A stretch of DNA of 64,000 bases from Arthrobacter burdickii (lineage in GTDB: Bacteria > Actinomycetota > Actinomycetes > Actinomycetales > Micrococcaceae), in contig NZ_JAROCG010000002.1 in the NCBI RefSeq assembly GCF_030433645.1, positions 620,001-684,000 of the forward strand. The letters are read 5' to 3'. Of the stretch, positions 49,887 to 58,628 are shown piece by piece. Each line of letters begins with the position of its first letter. Position 1 is the stretch's first letter. The position numbers and the translations under genes are program-made. The notes beneath the pieces were generated by a model. The model saw nothing but the letters and a program-made list of their open reading frames with translations. It was not told the DNA's origin and did not search any database.

Positions 49887-50702
49887 TCAGCCGCGGTCGT
49901 GCCGGCCGGCCTTCTTGTCGGCGACGTCCGCGGCGTCGCGCTCCGCGTCGGTCATCGCCCCGCCGCCGAGCCGGGCGGGCATCCACCAGGCACCCGGTTC
50001 GGGTGCCAGGGGGAAGTCGGTGATGCAGGTGTCGATGCCGTCCTGCAGTTCCCGGCGCAGCTGCTCCGTCTCCTCGGCGACATCGAGGCCGGGGGCGTGG
50101 CGGATCGGCGGGCTGACGTGGACGCGGACGGGCGCCCTCCAGGCGCGCCTGAGGGAGAACCCGTGGCCGCGGCTCAGCAGCCGGTGGGACCCCCAGACGG
50201 AGATCGGGATCACGGGCACGCCGGCCTCGGCCGCGAGCCGCACGGCGCCGGTCTTCAGTGCACGGACGTTGTAGCTGCGGGACACACCCGCCTCGGGCAG
50301 GATCGCCACGTACTCGCCGGCGCGGAGCTTTGCCAGGGCGTCGTCGTACGCCGGCGCGCCTGCCTTGCGGTCCGTGACCACGTGTCCGAGCCCGAACACG
50401 AAGGGGCTCACGAACCAGTGATCGGCAGCGCGTTTCGAGATCATGTAGCGTGCCTGGACGCGGGCGTGGTCCCACAGGACCAGCTCGGCGAAGGCGAAGT
50501 CGAGGTAGCCGAAGTGCGTGATCGCGACGACGGCGCCCGACCCGGGGACCGCGCGCCGGGATCGCCCGTGCAGCGGGTCCGGGGCCGGGAGGTTCTCCGT
50601 CCCGGTGACCGTGACGGGCAGGCGCAGCGCGGCGAAGAACGCCTTGCCCGCCTACACCACGAACCGGTACACGCGGTCGTTCTGCCGTGGCTTCCATCCC
50701 AT
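49887..50702 (-). pseudogene. 1-acylglycerol-3-phosphate O-acyltransferase-like gene with an in-frame amber codon
   Basis: Read from the ATG at 50702 (RBS GAGGGA 7 nt upstream) the frame gives MGWKPRQNDRVYRFVV, then TAG at 50654-50652. It then continues without further stops for 254 codons: AGKAFFAALRLPVTVTGTENLP, the acyltransferase HX4D motif THFGYLDF (50499-50516), and ILPEAGVSRS further on. Codons between the TAG and HX4D include no ATG, GTG or TTG. The first usable start after it is the ATG at 50444, beyond the HX4D box, so that product (185 residues) lacks the catalytic histidine. The enzyme would acylate lysophosphatidic acid in phospholipid synthesis. A single-base change (for example TAC or CAG to TAG) would explain it; sequencing error is the alternative. 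Confidence 0.8.
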
Positions 50703-50977
50703 GCCCAGATCCCTCTTCCTGCCCATCGGCGCGAGCGGGAAGACCCCGCCCGTGCTGCCCGTTTCCCGTACCCGTTCTCTTTGTACCCGTTCCGTACCCC
50801 GGCCGGCCGGACCTACGCCTTTCCGGTCCGGTGTTTTCCGGACCTGTCGGCAGCGACCCGGAGCCGGCCCGCCGCCGGCCGACTCGGGACCGGCGGACTC
50901 TCGGCAGGAGAACCCCGGAGCCGGCGTACGCGAGGCAGGCGCTCCCGAGTCAGGCGCCCAAACAGGACAGCAGGCGC

Positions 50978-51709
50978 TCAGACGATGATCCCGAGCGGAT
51001 CAGGAGCGCGGTAGAGCGCGGCGGACCGCTCGAGGAGGCGGGCCTCGACCGCCGCGCCGGTGTCCTCCGCGAAACGGCGGAGCAGGAACGACGTGCTCAG
51101 GCCATGCCAGACCCGAACGGTGCGGAACATGAAGTGGCCGGCCCGCGCCATGCTGACGTAGTGGACATCTGCCGCGACACCCTGGGCGCGGCGGGCGAAG
51201 GACAGGGACTCCGTGGGACTCGTCCACCGGTCGGCATCCCCGTGCATGATGAGGACGCTGCGGCCCCGCACCGGTTCCACCGGAATTGCGGGCGCCAGCC
51301 AGGGAGCGAGGGCCGCCACGGCCCGGACCTGCGGATGACCGGCGGCGTAGAGCGCCGAGAGTCCTCCCATCGAGTGCCCCAGCAGGTAGACCGGCACCGA
51401 CGGGTGCTGCACCGCGATGCGGTCGAGGGCCCACCGGGCGTCCGTCAGGGCCGACTGCTCCGCGCCGTTCCAGCCCCTCACACGATTACGCAGCGTCCAG
51501 ACGGCCAGGCCGTGCGCCGACCCGCCCGCCGCGAGGCGCGCCGCGAAGGGACGCATGCGGAGGGGGCTGAGGTGCTGGGGCTGCACGGGGTCGAAACTGT
51601 CCGCGCGACCACCGTGCAGGACCAGCGCCACGCCACGCACGGTTCCCGTCGCACCGCTCACGGTTGTTATGGGGTCCCGACCCCCTGCCGAAGATGCATC
51701 CGGTGCCAT
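50978..51709 (-). CDS. alpha/beta hydrolase
   Basis: 243 residues. GVALVLHGGRADSFD near residue 26 is the oxyanion region, VYLLGHSMGGLSALYAA near residue 103 has the nucleophile Ser in GHSMGG, IMHGDADRWTSPTES near residue 162 holds the acidic residue, and MARAGHFMFR near residue 193 the histidine. It resembles monoacylglycerol-lipase or lysophospholipase-type enzymes. There is no signal peptide. AAAGGGA precedes the ATG at 51709; an in-frame ATG 33 nt upstream has weaker support. It is transcribed toward the broken acyltransferase, 275 bp away across a repeat-rich spacer. Confidence 0.86.
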   Translation of the reverse strand: MAPDASSAGGRDPITTVSGATGTVRGVALVLHGGRADSFDPVQPQHLSPLRMRPFAARLAAGGSAHGLAVWTLRNRVRGWNGAEQSALTDARWALDRIAVQHPSVPVYLLGHSMGGLSALYAAGHPQVRAVAALAPWLAPAIPVEPVRGRSVLIMHGDADRWTSPTESLSFARRAQGVAADVHYVSMARAGHFMFRTVRVWHGLSTSFLLRRFAEDTGAAVEARLLERSAALYRAPDPLGIIV

Positions 51710-52049
51710 GGACCGTCCCTTTCCGCCCGGAGGCCTGTTCATGCTGCAACGCCCTGCCGGCATCATCGTCGGGCATGCCCTGCCCGGCTGGCTCCCAGCA
51801 TGCCCTGTCCTCGGGCCGGCGGGGCGCTCCCGCGAATCATGCGGTGCCTCCGCACGATCGCACGCGTTCCTGCGTAGAATCCGAGAGGTGCGCCGCGGTC
51901 CTGGTGCTGGTCCGGCTCGCCCTGCAGTCGATGGGCGTTCCGTCCCGCCACCCGTCCCGCGCGACGTCCCGCACGCTGTCCGGCACGGCGTCCCGCACGG
52001 CGTCCAGCACGCACCGTCCGACCACCGAACGACCATCCGAGGGAAGTCC
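51710..52049 (+). other. 340-bp divergent spacer before the YibE/F gene
   Basis: It holds a TAGAAT hexamer at 51875-51880 followed 7 nt later by an in-frame GTG (51888). A run of short GTCCCGCACG-like repeats lies at about 51950-52015. If the GTG is the true start the YibE/F protein has a 54-residue low-complexity lead; otherwise the hexamer serves a leader of about 160 nt. Confidence 0.5.
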
Positions 52050-53405
52050 GTGGGCACCAGCCACCTCCACCCGACCGAGAGTCCGGGGCCCGCCGCGATC
52101 GCGATGCGGCGACGGGCCACCCTGCTGCTCTCGGCGATCCTCGTACCCGTCGGGGTCATCACCCTCATCGCCATGGTGCTCCTGTGGCCGGACGGGGACC
52201 GCAGTTCCCTCTCGGTCACCAGTCCCTACGCGACGGCGGAGGGGGTCAGCTTCGAGCACGGCACCGTCCGCGAGGTCCGGGAGGGCGACTGCCCGTCGTC
52301 GCAGCCGACGGTCGACGCCGGCGGCACCGCGCTGACCTGCACGATCGCGGACACACAGCCGGCGAAGGGGGGAGACGTGATCCCCGTGGAGGTGACGCCC
52401 GAACTCGCGAAGACCGACGCGGTGGAGGTGGGCGACGAGATCCGCTACCTCGACCTCTCCACGGTGATGCAGGGCGGAGCGGCACCGTACGTGTTCGTCG
52501 ACTTCGTGCGCTCGGTCCCGATCGTCGCGCTCGCGGTCGGATACGCCGTCGTCGTCATCGCGGTGGCCCGGTGGCGGGGACTGCGCGCCATCATCGGACT
52601 CGTGGGCGCCCTGGTCGTCCTGGCGCACTTCATCCTCCCCGGCCTCGTGGAGGGCCGGCCGCCCCTGCTGCTCGGGCTCGTGGGATCCGTGGTCATCATG
52701 TACGGCGTCCTCTATTTCGCGCACGGCTTCTCCGCCCGGACGTCCACCGCCCTGCTGGGAACCGTCTTCGGCCTCGGCGTCACGGCGGTCCTCGCGGCCT
52801 GGGCCACGGACGCAGCCCACCTCACCGGCGTGGGCGACGAGAACGCCTACACGCTCGTCAATGCCTCGGACGGCCTCTCGATCTTCTCGGTCATCCTGTG
52901 CGGCCTCATCATCTCGGGCCTCGGCGTCCTCAACGACGTGACCATCACGCAGTCCTCGTCCGTCTGGGAGCTGTACGAGCTCGCACCCGACACCCCGGGC
53001 CGCAGGCTCTTCTCCTCCGCGATGAGGATCGGCCGCGACCACATCGCCTCCACGGTGTACACGATCGCCTTCGCGTACGCAGGGGCGGCGCTTCCCGTCC
53101 TGATCCTCGTCTCCCTCTACGACCGCGCCCTGATCGACACCCTGACCAGCGGGGAACTCGCTGAAGAAGTGGTGAGGACGCTCGTCGGCTCGATCGGCCT
53201 GGTCCTGGCCATCCCGCTCACCACCGGAGTGGCCGTGCTCGTGGTCAAGGCGGTCGACCCGAAGAGCACGGGCGGGCGCGACGACGGCGGCATCGGTGCG
53301 ACGACGGCGGAGCCCGCCGGTACCCCGGGCACCCTCGCCCCGGGTGCTCGGCTCGTGGCACTCGGCGGGCCCGGTGCCCGGCGCAGGACGGAGCCGGGCG
53401 CATGA
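52050..53405 (+). CDS. YibE/F family membrane protein
   Basis: 451 residues. A short N-terminus with a GTSHLHP His cluster precedes TM1 (LLLSAILVPVGVITLIAMVLL). An extracytoplasmic domain of about 110 residues follows, then seven membrane segments from about residue 150, including VILCGLIISGLGVLNDVTITQSSSVWEL, the family hallmark. The role is unproven; transport has been proposed. The GTG at 52050 has GAGGGAA just upstream and gives the usual His-containing N-terminus. The last 50 residues are Gly/Ala/Pro-rich. Confidence 0.85.
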   Translation: MGTSHLHPTESPGPAAIAMRRRATLLLSAILVPVGVITLIAMVLLWPDGDRSSLSVTSPYATAEGVSFEHGTVREVREGDCPSSQPTVDAGGTALTCTIADTQPAKGGDVIPVEVTPELAKTDAVEVGDEIRYLDLSTVMQGGAAPYVFVDFVRSVPIVALAVGYAVVVIAVARWRGLRAIIGLVGALVVLAHFILPGLVEGRPPLLLGLVGSVVIMYGVLYFAHGFSARTSTALLGTVFGLGVTAVLAAWATDAAHLTGVGDENAYTLVNASDGLSIFSVILCGLIISGLGVLNDVTITQSSSVWELYELAPDTPGRRLFSSAMRIGRDHIASTVYTIAFAYAGAALPVLILVSLYDRALIDTLTSGELAEEVVRTLVGSIGLVLAIPLTTGVAVLVVKAVDPKSTGGRDDGGIGATTAEPAGTPGTLAPGARLVALGGPGARRRTEPGA

Positions 53406-53479
53406 CCAGCGCCTGGCGCAAAGCCGGCCGGGAGCGACGGCGCACAGCGAACAGCGGCACCGGATTTGCGGCCCCTTGC

Positions 53480-53485
53480 GACAAT
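53480..53485 (+). promoter_or_regulatory. -10 hexamer GACAAT for dus
   Basis: The hexamer ends 6 nt before the GTG at 53492. It lies beyond the YibE/F stop, so dus would have its own promoter. Confidence 0.45.
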
Positions 53486-53491
53486 GGGAGG

Positions 53492-54772
53492 GTGACTGCA
53501 GTATCGACACTCTCCGCTCCGTCCACCGGTGATCCCCGAGCCGACGCGCCCGCGGGCCTTCCCACCGGTCCGGCCGACACTCCGACCGGCACCCCGGCCG
53601 GCATCCCGGCCGACGCCGCGCTCCGGCTCGACCTCCCGCCGCTTACCCTCGGCAACATCACGGTGGACACGCCGGTGATCCTCGCGCCGATGGCGGGCAT
53701 CACCAACAAGGCGTTCCGCCGGCTGTGCCGTGAATACGGCGGCGGGCTCTACGTCTCCGAGATGGTCACCTCCCGCGCGCTCGTCGAGCGCAGCCCGGAG
53801 TCGATGCGCATCATCTCGCACGACGACGACGAGAAGGTGCGCTCCGTCCAGCTGTACGGCGTGGACCCGAAGACCGTGGGCGCAGCAGTGCGCCTGCTCG
53901 TCGAGGAGGACCGCGCCGACCACATCGACCTGAACTTCGGCTGCCCCGTCCCCAAGGTCACCCGCAAGGGCGGGGGAGCGGCCCTGCCGTGGAAGCTCGA
54001 CCTCTTCACCGGCATCGTGCAGACCGCCGTGCGAGAGGCGTCGAAGGGGGACGTCCCGCTGACCATCAAGATGCGCAAGGGCATCGACGAGGACCACCTG
54101 ACCTTCCGCGAGGCAGGCAAGATCGCCCGCGACAGCGGCGTGGCCGCCGTCGCCCTGCACGGCCGCACGGCCTCGCAGTTCTACTCGGGCAAGGCCGACT
54201 GGAACGCCATCGCCGAACTCCGCGAGGCGTTGCCGGACATTCCCGTGCTCGGCAACGGCGACATCTGGAGCGCGGAGGACGCCGTCCGCATGGTGCGGGA
54301 GACCGGTGTCGACGGCGTCGTCATCGGCCGGGGCTGCCAGGGGCGCCCCTGGCTCTTCGGTGACCTCATGAGTGCCTTCGAGGGCAGCTCCTCCCGCCAC
54401 CAGCCGGGGCTCGGGCAGGTCGCCGACACCGTCTACCGGCACGCGGAACTGCTGGTCGAGACCTTCGGCAGCGAGATGATGGGGCTCCGTGACATCCGCA
54501 AGCACATGGCCTGGTACTTCAAGGGCTACGTGGTGGGCGGGGAACTCCGGGCCAAACTGGCCACCGTGCCCACCCTCGAGGTGCTGCGCGGGCTCCTCGA
54601 CGAACTCGACAAGGACTCGCCGTACCCCGGCTCCGACGCGGAGGGCCCGCGCGGCCGGGCCGGTTCCCCGAAGAGGACCGCACTGCCCGAGCACTGGCTC
54701 GACGGCCGCATCCTCAACGCCGCGCAGCAGGCGGACATCGCCGCAGCCGAGGTGGACGTATCCGGCGGCTGA
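53492..54772 (+). CDS. dus: tRNA-dihydrouridine synthase
   Basis: 426 residues. A Pro/Thr/Gly/Ala repeat at residues 10-45 precedes the TIM barrel. LAPMAGITNKAFRRLCREYG is the FMN site, DLNFGCPVPKVTRKGGGAA carries the catalytic Cys, VALHGRTASQFYSGKADWN and VLGNGDIWSAEDA continue the barrel, and GVVIGRGCQGRPW is the phosphate loop. It reduces uridines in the tRNA D-loop. A start at 53402, overlapping the YibE/F stop by ATGA, would add 30 residues that match no domain; the GTG fits the upstream hexamer. Confidence 0.92.
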   Translation: MTAVSTLSAPSTGDPRADAPAGLPTGPADTPTGTPAGIPADAALRLDLPPLTLGNITVDTPVILAPMAGITNKAFRRLCREYGGGLYVSEMVTSRALVERSPESMRIISHDDDEKVRSVQLYGVDPKTVGAAVRLLVEEDRADHIDLNFGCPVPKVTRKGGGAALPWKLDLFTGIVQTAVREASKGDVPLTIKMRKGIDEDHLTFREAGKIARDSGVAAVALHGRTASQFYSGKADWNAIAELREALPDIPVLGNGDIWSAEDAVRMVRETGVDGVVIGRGCQGRPWLFGDLMSAFEGSSSRHQPGLGQVADTVYRHAELLVETFGSEMMGLRDIRKHMAWYFKGYVVGGELRAKLATVPTLEVLRGLLDELDKDSPYPGSDAEGPRGRAGSPKRTALPEHWLDGRILNAAQQADIAAAEVDVSGG

Positions 54773-54869
54773 CGCCCATGCCGCGCCCGTCCTGGCCGCG
54801 CAGGCCTCCTTGTCCACAGGGGCCGGCGCCCACGGGCCCCTTCCTTCATCGTTGCGCTAGAAAGGCATC

Positions 54870-56153
54870 ATGAGCTTCCCCGAACTGTCCGCCACCACCG
54901 GTTACAGTGCCGCGGACACCGAGCGGTGGGTGGAGGAGCCGCCCAAGAGCTCGCACCGCACCGACTTCGAGCGCGACCGGGCCCGGGTGCTGCACTCCTC
55001 CGCGCTGCGCCGGCTGGGCGCGAAGACCCAGGTCGTCGCGCCGGACACCGATGACTTCGTCCGCACGCGCCTCACGCACTCGCTGGAGGTGGCGCAGGTC
55101 GGCCGGGAGCTGGGCAGGACGCTCGGATGCGACCCCGACATCGTCGACACCGCGTGCCTCGCCCACGATCTCGGGCACCCGCCCTTCGGACACAACGGCG
55201 AGACCGCGCTCAACGACATCGCCCACGGCATCGGCGGGTTCGAGGGCAATGCGCAGACCCTGCGCCTCCTCACCCGGCTCGAGCCGAAGGTCCTGCAGGA
55301 GGACGGCGGGCCCGCCGGCCTGAACCTGACCCGGGCGAGCCTCGACGCCGCGTGCAAGTATCCGTGGACGGTTGCCTCGGCACCGGTGATCAGCGGCCAG
55401 CGCACCACGAAGTTCGGCGCGTACGACGACGACCTGCCGGTCTTCGAGTGGCTGCGCGACGGCGCCCCGGACAGCCGCTCGTGCCTCGAGGCGCAGGTCA
55501 TGGACCTCGCAGACGATATCTCCTACTCCGTGCACGACGTCGAGGACGCGATCGTCGCCGGCCACCTGCAACTCAAATGGATGGACAGCGCCGACGCCCG
55601 CGCGCGCGTCGTCGGCTACACGCAGCAGTGGTACCTCCCGGGCACCGATCCGGCCGCCGTCGACGCGGCACTGTCCCGCCTCGAGAAGACGCCGGTCTGG
55701 GTGCGGGAGGCGGACGGCACGCGCCGGTCCATGGCGGCCCTCAAGAACATGACGAGCCAGCTCATCGGCCGCTTCTGCCTGAGCGCCATGCAGTCGACGC
55801 GCTCCATCTACGGGCCGGACCCGCTGACCCGCTACAACGCGGAGATGGTGGTGCCCGAGGAGACCATTATGGAGATCGCCGTCATGAAGGGCCTCGCCAC
55901 CACCTATGTGATGACGACGGACCACCGCCAGCCGCTCTACGAGCGCCAGCGCGAGATCCTCGCGTCCCTCGTCGCACAGATCCACGCCGACGGCGACCGC
56001 TACCTCGAGCCCATGTACGCCGCGGACTGGCGGGAGGCACCGGACGGGAACGCCCGCCTGCGCGTGGTCATCGACCAGGTGGCGTCGCTGACGGACGCCT
56101 CCGCGCTCAGCCTCCACGAGCGGATCGTCGGACCAGTCCCCGCCCTCTGGTAG
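54870..56153 (+). CDS. dgt: deoxyguanosinetriphosphate triphosphohydrolase family protein
   Basis: 427 residues, HD-domain superfamily. FERDRARVLHSSALRRLGAKTQV is the family N-terminus, THSLEVAQVGREL and LAHDLGHPPFGHNGE are the first metal His and HD pair, and MDLADDISYSVHDVEDAI supplies the last Asp. It removes triphosphate from dGTP or other dNTPs. AAAGG lies just before the ATG. It is between dus and dnaG, a common actinomycete arrangement. Confidence 0.93.
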   Translation: MSFPELSATTGYSAADTERWVEEPPKSSHRTDFERDRARVLHSSALRRLGAKTQVVAPDTDDFVRTRLTHSLEVAQVGRELGRTLGCDPDIVDTACLAHDLGHPPFGHNGETALNDIAHGIGGFEGNAQTLRLLTRLEPKVLQEDGGPAGLNLTRASLDAACKYPWTVASAPVISGQRTTKFGAYDDDLPVFEWLRDGAPDSRSCLEAQVMDLADDISYSVHDVEDAIVAGHLQLKWMDSADARARVVGYTQQWYLPGTDPAAVDAALSRLEKTPVWVREADGTRRSMAALKNMTSQLIGRFCLSAMQSTRSIYGPDPLTRYNAEMVVPEETIMEIAVMKGLATTYVMTTDHRQPLYERQREILASLVAQIHADGDRYLEPMYAADWREAPDGNARLRVVIDQVASLTDASALSLHERIVGPVPALW

Positions 56154-56164
56154 GCGCTGTCCGG

Positions 56165-56335
56165 CGGTGGTCCGGCAGTCGGCCGACGACACGGCCGACG
56201 ACACGGTCGCAGGGCCGGTCCGGCACCGGGTCCGGCCCTCGGTCCGGCCTTCGGTGCGCCGTCCGTCCGGCACCCGGCCCGGCACCCGGTCCGACACCCG
56301 GTCCGGCAGGGGAGGCGTTGCGCACATCCCGTCCG
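56165..56335 (+). repeat. short-period GC-rich repeats between dgt and dnaG
   Basis: Iterated GTCCGGC / CACCCGG units plus a duplicated CGGCCGACGACAC near 56180 fill most of the 225-bp gap. No coding content is evident. Confidence 0.6.
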
Positions 56336-56365
56336 GCAGCGGTCGGGCGGCGCTGGCCGCGGGCA

Positions 56366-56371
56366 TAAACT
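56366..56371 (+). promoter_or_regulatory. -10 hexamer TAAACT for dnaG
   Basis: The hexamer ends 7 nt before the ATG at 56379. Confidence 0.55.
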
Positions 56372-56378
56372 GGGTTTC

Positions 56379-58322
56379 ATGGCCGGACTCATCAAGCGCG
56401 AAGACATCGATGAGGTACGCCAGCGGACCGACATCAAGGAAGTCGTCGAGGCCTACGTCACGCTGAAGTCGGCGGGCATCGGGTCCTGGAAGGGGCTGTG
56501 TCCGTTCCACGACGAGCGGTCGCCCTCCTTCCATGTCCGCCCGCAGATGGGCTCGTACCACTGCTTCGGCTGCGGCGAGGGCGGAGACGTCATCTCCTTC
56601 GTGCAGAAACTCGACCACACCTCCTTCAGCGAGACGGTCGAGAAGCTGGCGGCCCGCATCGGCTTCGAGCTGCACTACGAGGACGGCGGCACGGGGCCGC
56701 GGCGGGAGGACGTCGGCCGGCGGCAGCGCCTGCTCGACGCCCATAAGATCGCCGCGGAGTTCTACCGGGACCAGCTCCTCACCCAGGGAGCAGCCACGGC
56801 ACGCCAGTTCCTCCAGGAACGCGGCTTCGACCGCGGGGCCGCGGAGCAGTTCGGCGTCGGCTATGCACCCCAGGGCTGGGACACGCTGCTGAACCACCTC
56901 ACCGGCCGCGGCTTCACCCTGGACGAACTGAAACTGACCGGCATGTTCAGCGCGTCCTCGAGCAACGCCGGGAGGTACTACGACCGCTTCCGGGGGCGTC
57001 TCATCTGGCCCATCCGGGACATCACCGGGGACACCGTGGGCTTCGGCGCGCGCAAGCTCTACGAGGACGACCAGGGGCCGAAGTACCTCAACACCCCGGA
57101 GACATCGCTCTATAAGAAGTCCCAGGTGCTGTACGGCATCGACCTCGCCAAGCGGGAGATCGCGAAGAACCGGCAGCTCGTCGTCGTCGAGGGCTACACG
57201 GACGTCATGGCATGCCACCTCGCAGGCGTGGGCACCGCCGTCGCCACCTGCGGTACGGCATTCGGTACGGATCACATCAAGATCGCGCGCCGGCTCCTGT
57301 CCGACGACGGCACGGGCGGCGAGGTGATCTTCACGTTCGACGGCGATGCCGCGGGCCAGAAGGCGGCGCTGCGCGCCTTCGAGGAGGACCAGCGGTTCAA
57401 CTCACAGACGTACGTCGCCGTCGAGGCATCCGGAGCGGATCCGTGCGACCTGCGGCAGACCCGGGGCGACGACGCCGTCCGCGCGCTCATCGCCGACCGC
57501 CGCCCCCTCTTCGAGTTCGCGATCAAGGCGTCCTTCGCCAACTTCGACCTCTCCTCGGGGGAGGGACAGGTGAAGGCACTGCGGCACGCGGCCCCGATCG
57601 TCGCCCAGATCCGCGACGTCTCCCTCCGGTCCACCTACACGCGCGAGCTCTCGCGCTGGCTGGGCATGCAGTACGTCGGCGAGGACCAGGTGGCCCGCGC
57701 CGTCACCGCGGCAGCACGCCGCGACAGCGGCCCGGCGTCCGCCGGCGCCCGGCACGGCCAGCAGGGGAGCCCTGCCCAGCAGGGCAGTGCTCCGTCCGGC
57801 TCGCCGGCCGCCGGTGCCACCTCCTCGGTAGCCCCCGACGAGCCGTACTTCGAGCGCCCCGATCCGCGGGACCCCATCGCCCGGATGGAGCGGGAGGTGC
57901 TCGAAGTGGCCCTCCAGCAGCCCACCCTCCTGACCGCCACGCAGTGGGAGAGCTTCTCCACCTTCCGGTTCACCGTCCCCGTCTACGAGGCCCTGCACAC
58001 TGCGGTGCTAGCAGCGGGCGCGGCGGGGACCGAACTGCCCCGGTGGGTGGAATCGGTGCGCGAGGGCGTCCCCGACGTCCTGCGCCCCCTGGTCAGCGAA
58101 CTGGCCGTCCGGCCGCTGCCCGCGAAGGACGCCGACGCGATGGTGGCGTATTGCCGCGACATCCTGAACCGGCTGACCGAGCTCCGGATCACCCAGCAGA
58201 AGGCGGACAAGCTGGGGCAGCTGCAGCGCATGGATCCCGCCTCCGACCCGGCGCTCTACAACCAGCTGCAGCGCGACCTGATGGAGCTCGAGATGCAGCG
58301 GAGACAGCTCCGAGAGGAGTGA
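56379..58322 (+). CDS. dnaG: DNA primase
   Basis: 647 residues. The CHC2 zinc finger (CPFHDERSPSFHVRPQ...YHCFGCGEGGD, residues 39-70) is followed by the RNA-polymerase-like core. TOPRIM motifs are VVEGYTDVMACHLAGV (about residue 270) and FDGDAAGQKAALRAF (about residue 322). The C-terminal helicase-binding region (residues 490-647) follows a Ser/Ala/Gly/Gln linker. It makes RNA primers for the replisome. The tRNA-Asn gene begins 55 nt after the stop. Confidence 0.96.
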   Translation: MAGLIKREDIDEVRQRTDIKEVVEAYVTLKSAGIGSWKGLCPFHDERSPSFHVRPQMGSYHCFGCGEGGDVISFVQKLDHTSFSETVEKLAARIGFELHYEDGGTGPRREDVGRRQRLLDAHKIAAEFYRDQLLTQGAATARQFLQERGFDRGAAEQFGVGYAPQGWDTLLNHLTGRGFTLDELKLTGMFSASSSNAGRYYDRFRGRLIWPIRDITGDTVGFGARKLYEDDQGPKYLNTPETSLYKKSQVLYGIDLAKREIAKNRQLVVVEGYTDVMACHLAGVGTAVATCGTAFGTDHIKIARRLLSDDGTGGEVIFTFDGDAAGQKAALRAFEEDQRFNSQTYVAVEASGADPCDLRQTRGDDAVRALIADRRPLFEFAIKASFANFDLSSGEGQVKALRHAAPIVAQIRDVSLRSTYTRELSRWLGMQYVGEDQVARAVTAAARRDSGPASAGARHGQQGSPAQQGSAPSGSPAAGATSSVAPDEPYFERPDPRDPIARMEREVLEVALQQPTLLTATQWESFSTFRFTVPVYEALHTAVLAAGAAGTELPRWVESVREGVPDVLRPLVSELAVRPLPAKDADAMVAYCRDILNRLTELRITQQKADKLGQLQRMDPASDPALYNQLQRDLMELEMQRRQLREE

Positions 58323-58333
58323 TCGGGCGCCGA

Positions 58334-58363
58334 TTTCACATCCCCCCGGAAGGTATGTAAAGT
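58334..58363 (+). promoter_or_regulatory. candidate promoter of tRNA-Asn
   Basis: TTTCAC and TAAAGT are 18 bp apart; a second hexamer, TAGAAC, overlaps at 58363. Transcription would begin a few nucleotides before the tRNA 5' end. Confidence 0.45.
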
Positions 58364-58376
58364 AGAACTCGCGCTT

Positions 58377-58449
58377 TCCTCCGTAGCTCAATTGGCAGAG
58401 CATTCGACTGTTAATCGAAGGGTTACTGGTTCAAGTCCAGTCGGAGGAG
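58377..58449 (+). tRNA. tRNA-Asn (anticodon GTT)
   Basis: A 73-nt cloverleaf: acceptor TCCTCCG pairs with CGGAGGA. The D-loop has GCTCAATTGGCAGAGC, the anticodon loop is CTGTTAA with GTT, and the T-loop is GGTTCAAGTCC. The 3' CCA is not encoded. Read from its own promoter and terminator after dnaG. Confidence 0.97.
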
Positions 58450-58454
58450 CAAAT

Positions 58455-58497
58455 ATGCCCCTGACCTGTGGAAACACAGGTCAGGGGCATTCTTTTT
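58455..58497 (+). terminator. rho-independent terminator after tRNA-Asn
   Basis: A perfect 16-bp stem (58455-58470 with 58475-58490) with a GAAA loop, followed by TCTTTTT. Confidence 0.95.
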
Positions 58498-58616
58498 GGC
58501 ACCCGCCCGGCACTTCCTCCCGCCAGACCCGTCGGCATCAGGATCCGGGCCGGACGGAGGTCCAGAGACGTCGGGAGGCTCCGCCGCGGACCCGCCGGAG
58601 TGTCGGACGGCGGGCG

Positions 58617-58622
58617 TAGGCT
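58617..58622 (+). promoter_or_regulatory. -10 hexamer TAGGCT for the SDR-DUF2867 gene
   Basis: The hexamer ends 6 nt before the ATG at 58629, favouring that ATG over the GTG two codons upstream. Confidence 0.55.
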
Positions 58623-58628
58623 GTGCGC

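Noticed and set aside
50652-50654. Programmed readthrough or pyrrolysine at the TAG of the acyltransferase gene
   Set aside because: No evidence for pyrrolysine in such organisms and no readthrough context; a nonsense mutation or sequencing error is simpler.
51888-52049. Leaderless GTG at 51888 as the YibE/F start
   Set aside because: It would add 54 low-complexity residues made of spacer repeats; the GTG at 52050 has a ribosome-binding site and the family-like N-terminus. Not excluded.
53402-53491. Upstream dus start overlapping the YibE/F stop (ATGA)
   Set aside because: The 30 extra residues match no family, and the GTG at 53492 has the leaderless-type hexamer. The ATGA overlap keeps this alternative open.
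54846-57275. An 809-codon minus-strand frame opposite dgt and dnaG
   Set aside because: Same reason: antisense of two core genes with clear motifs.
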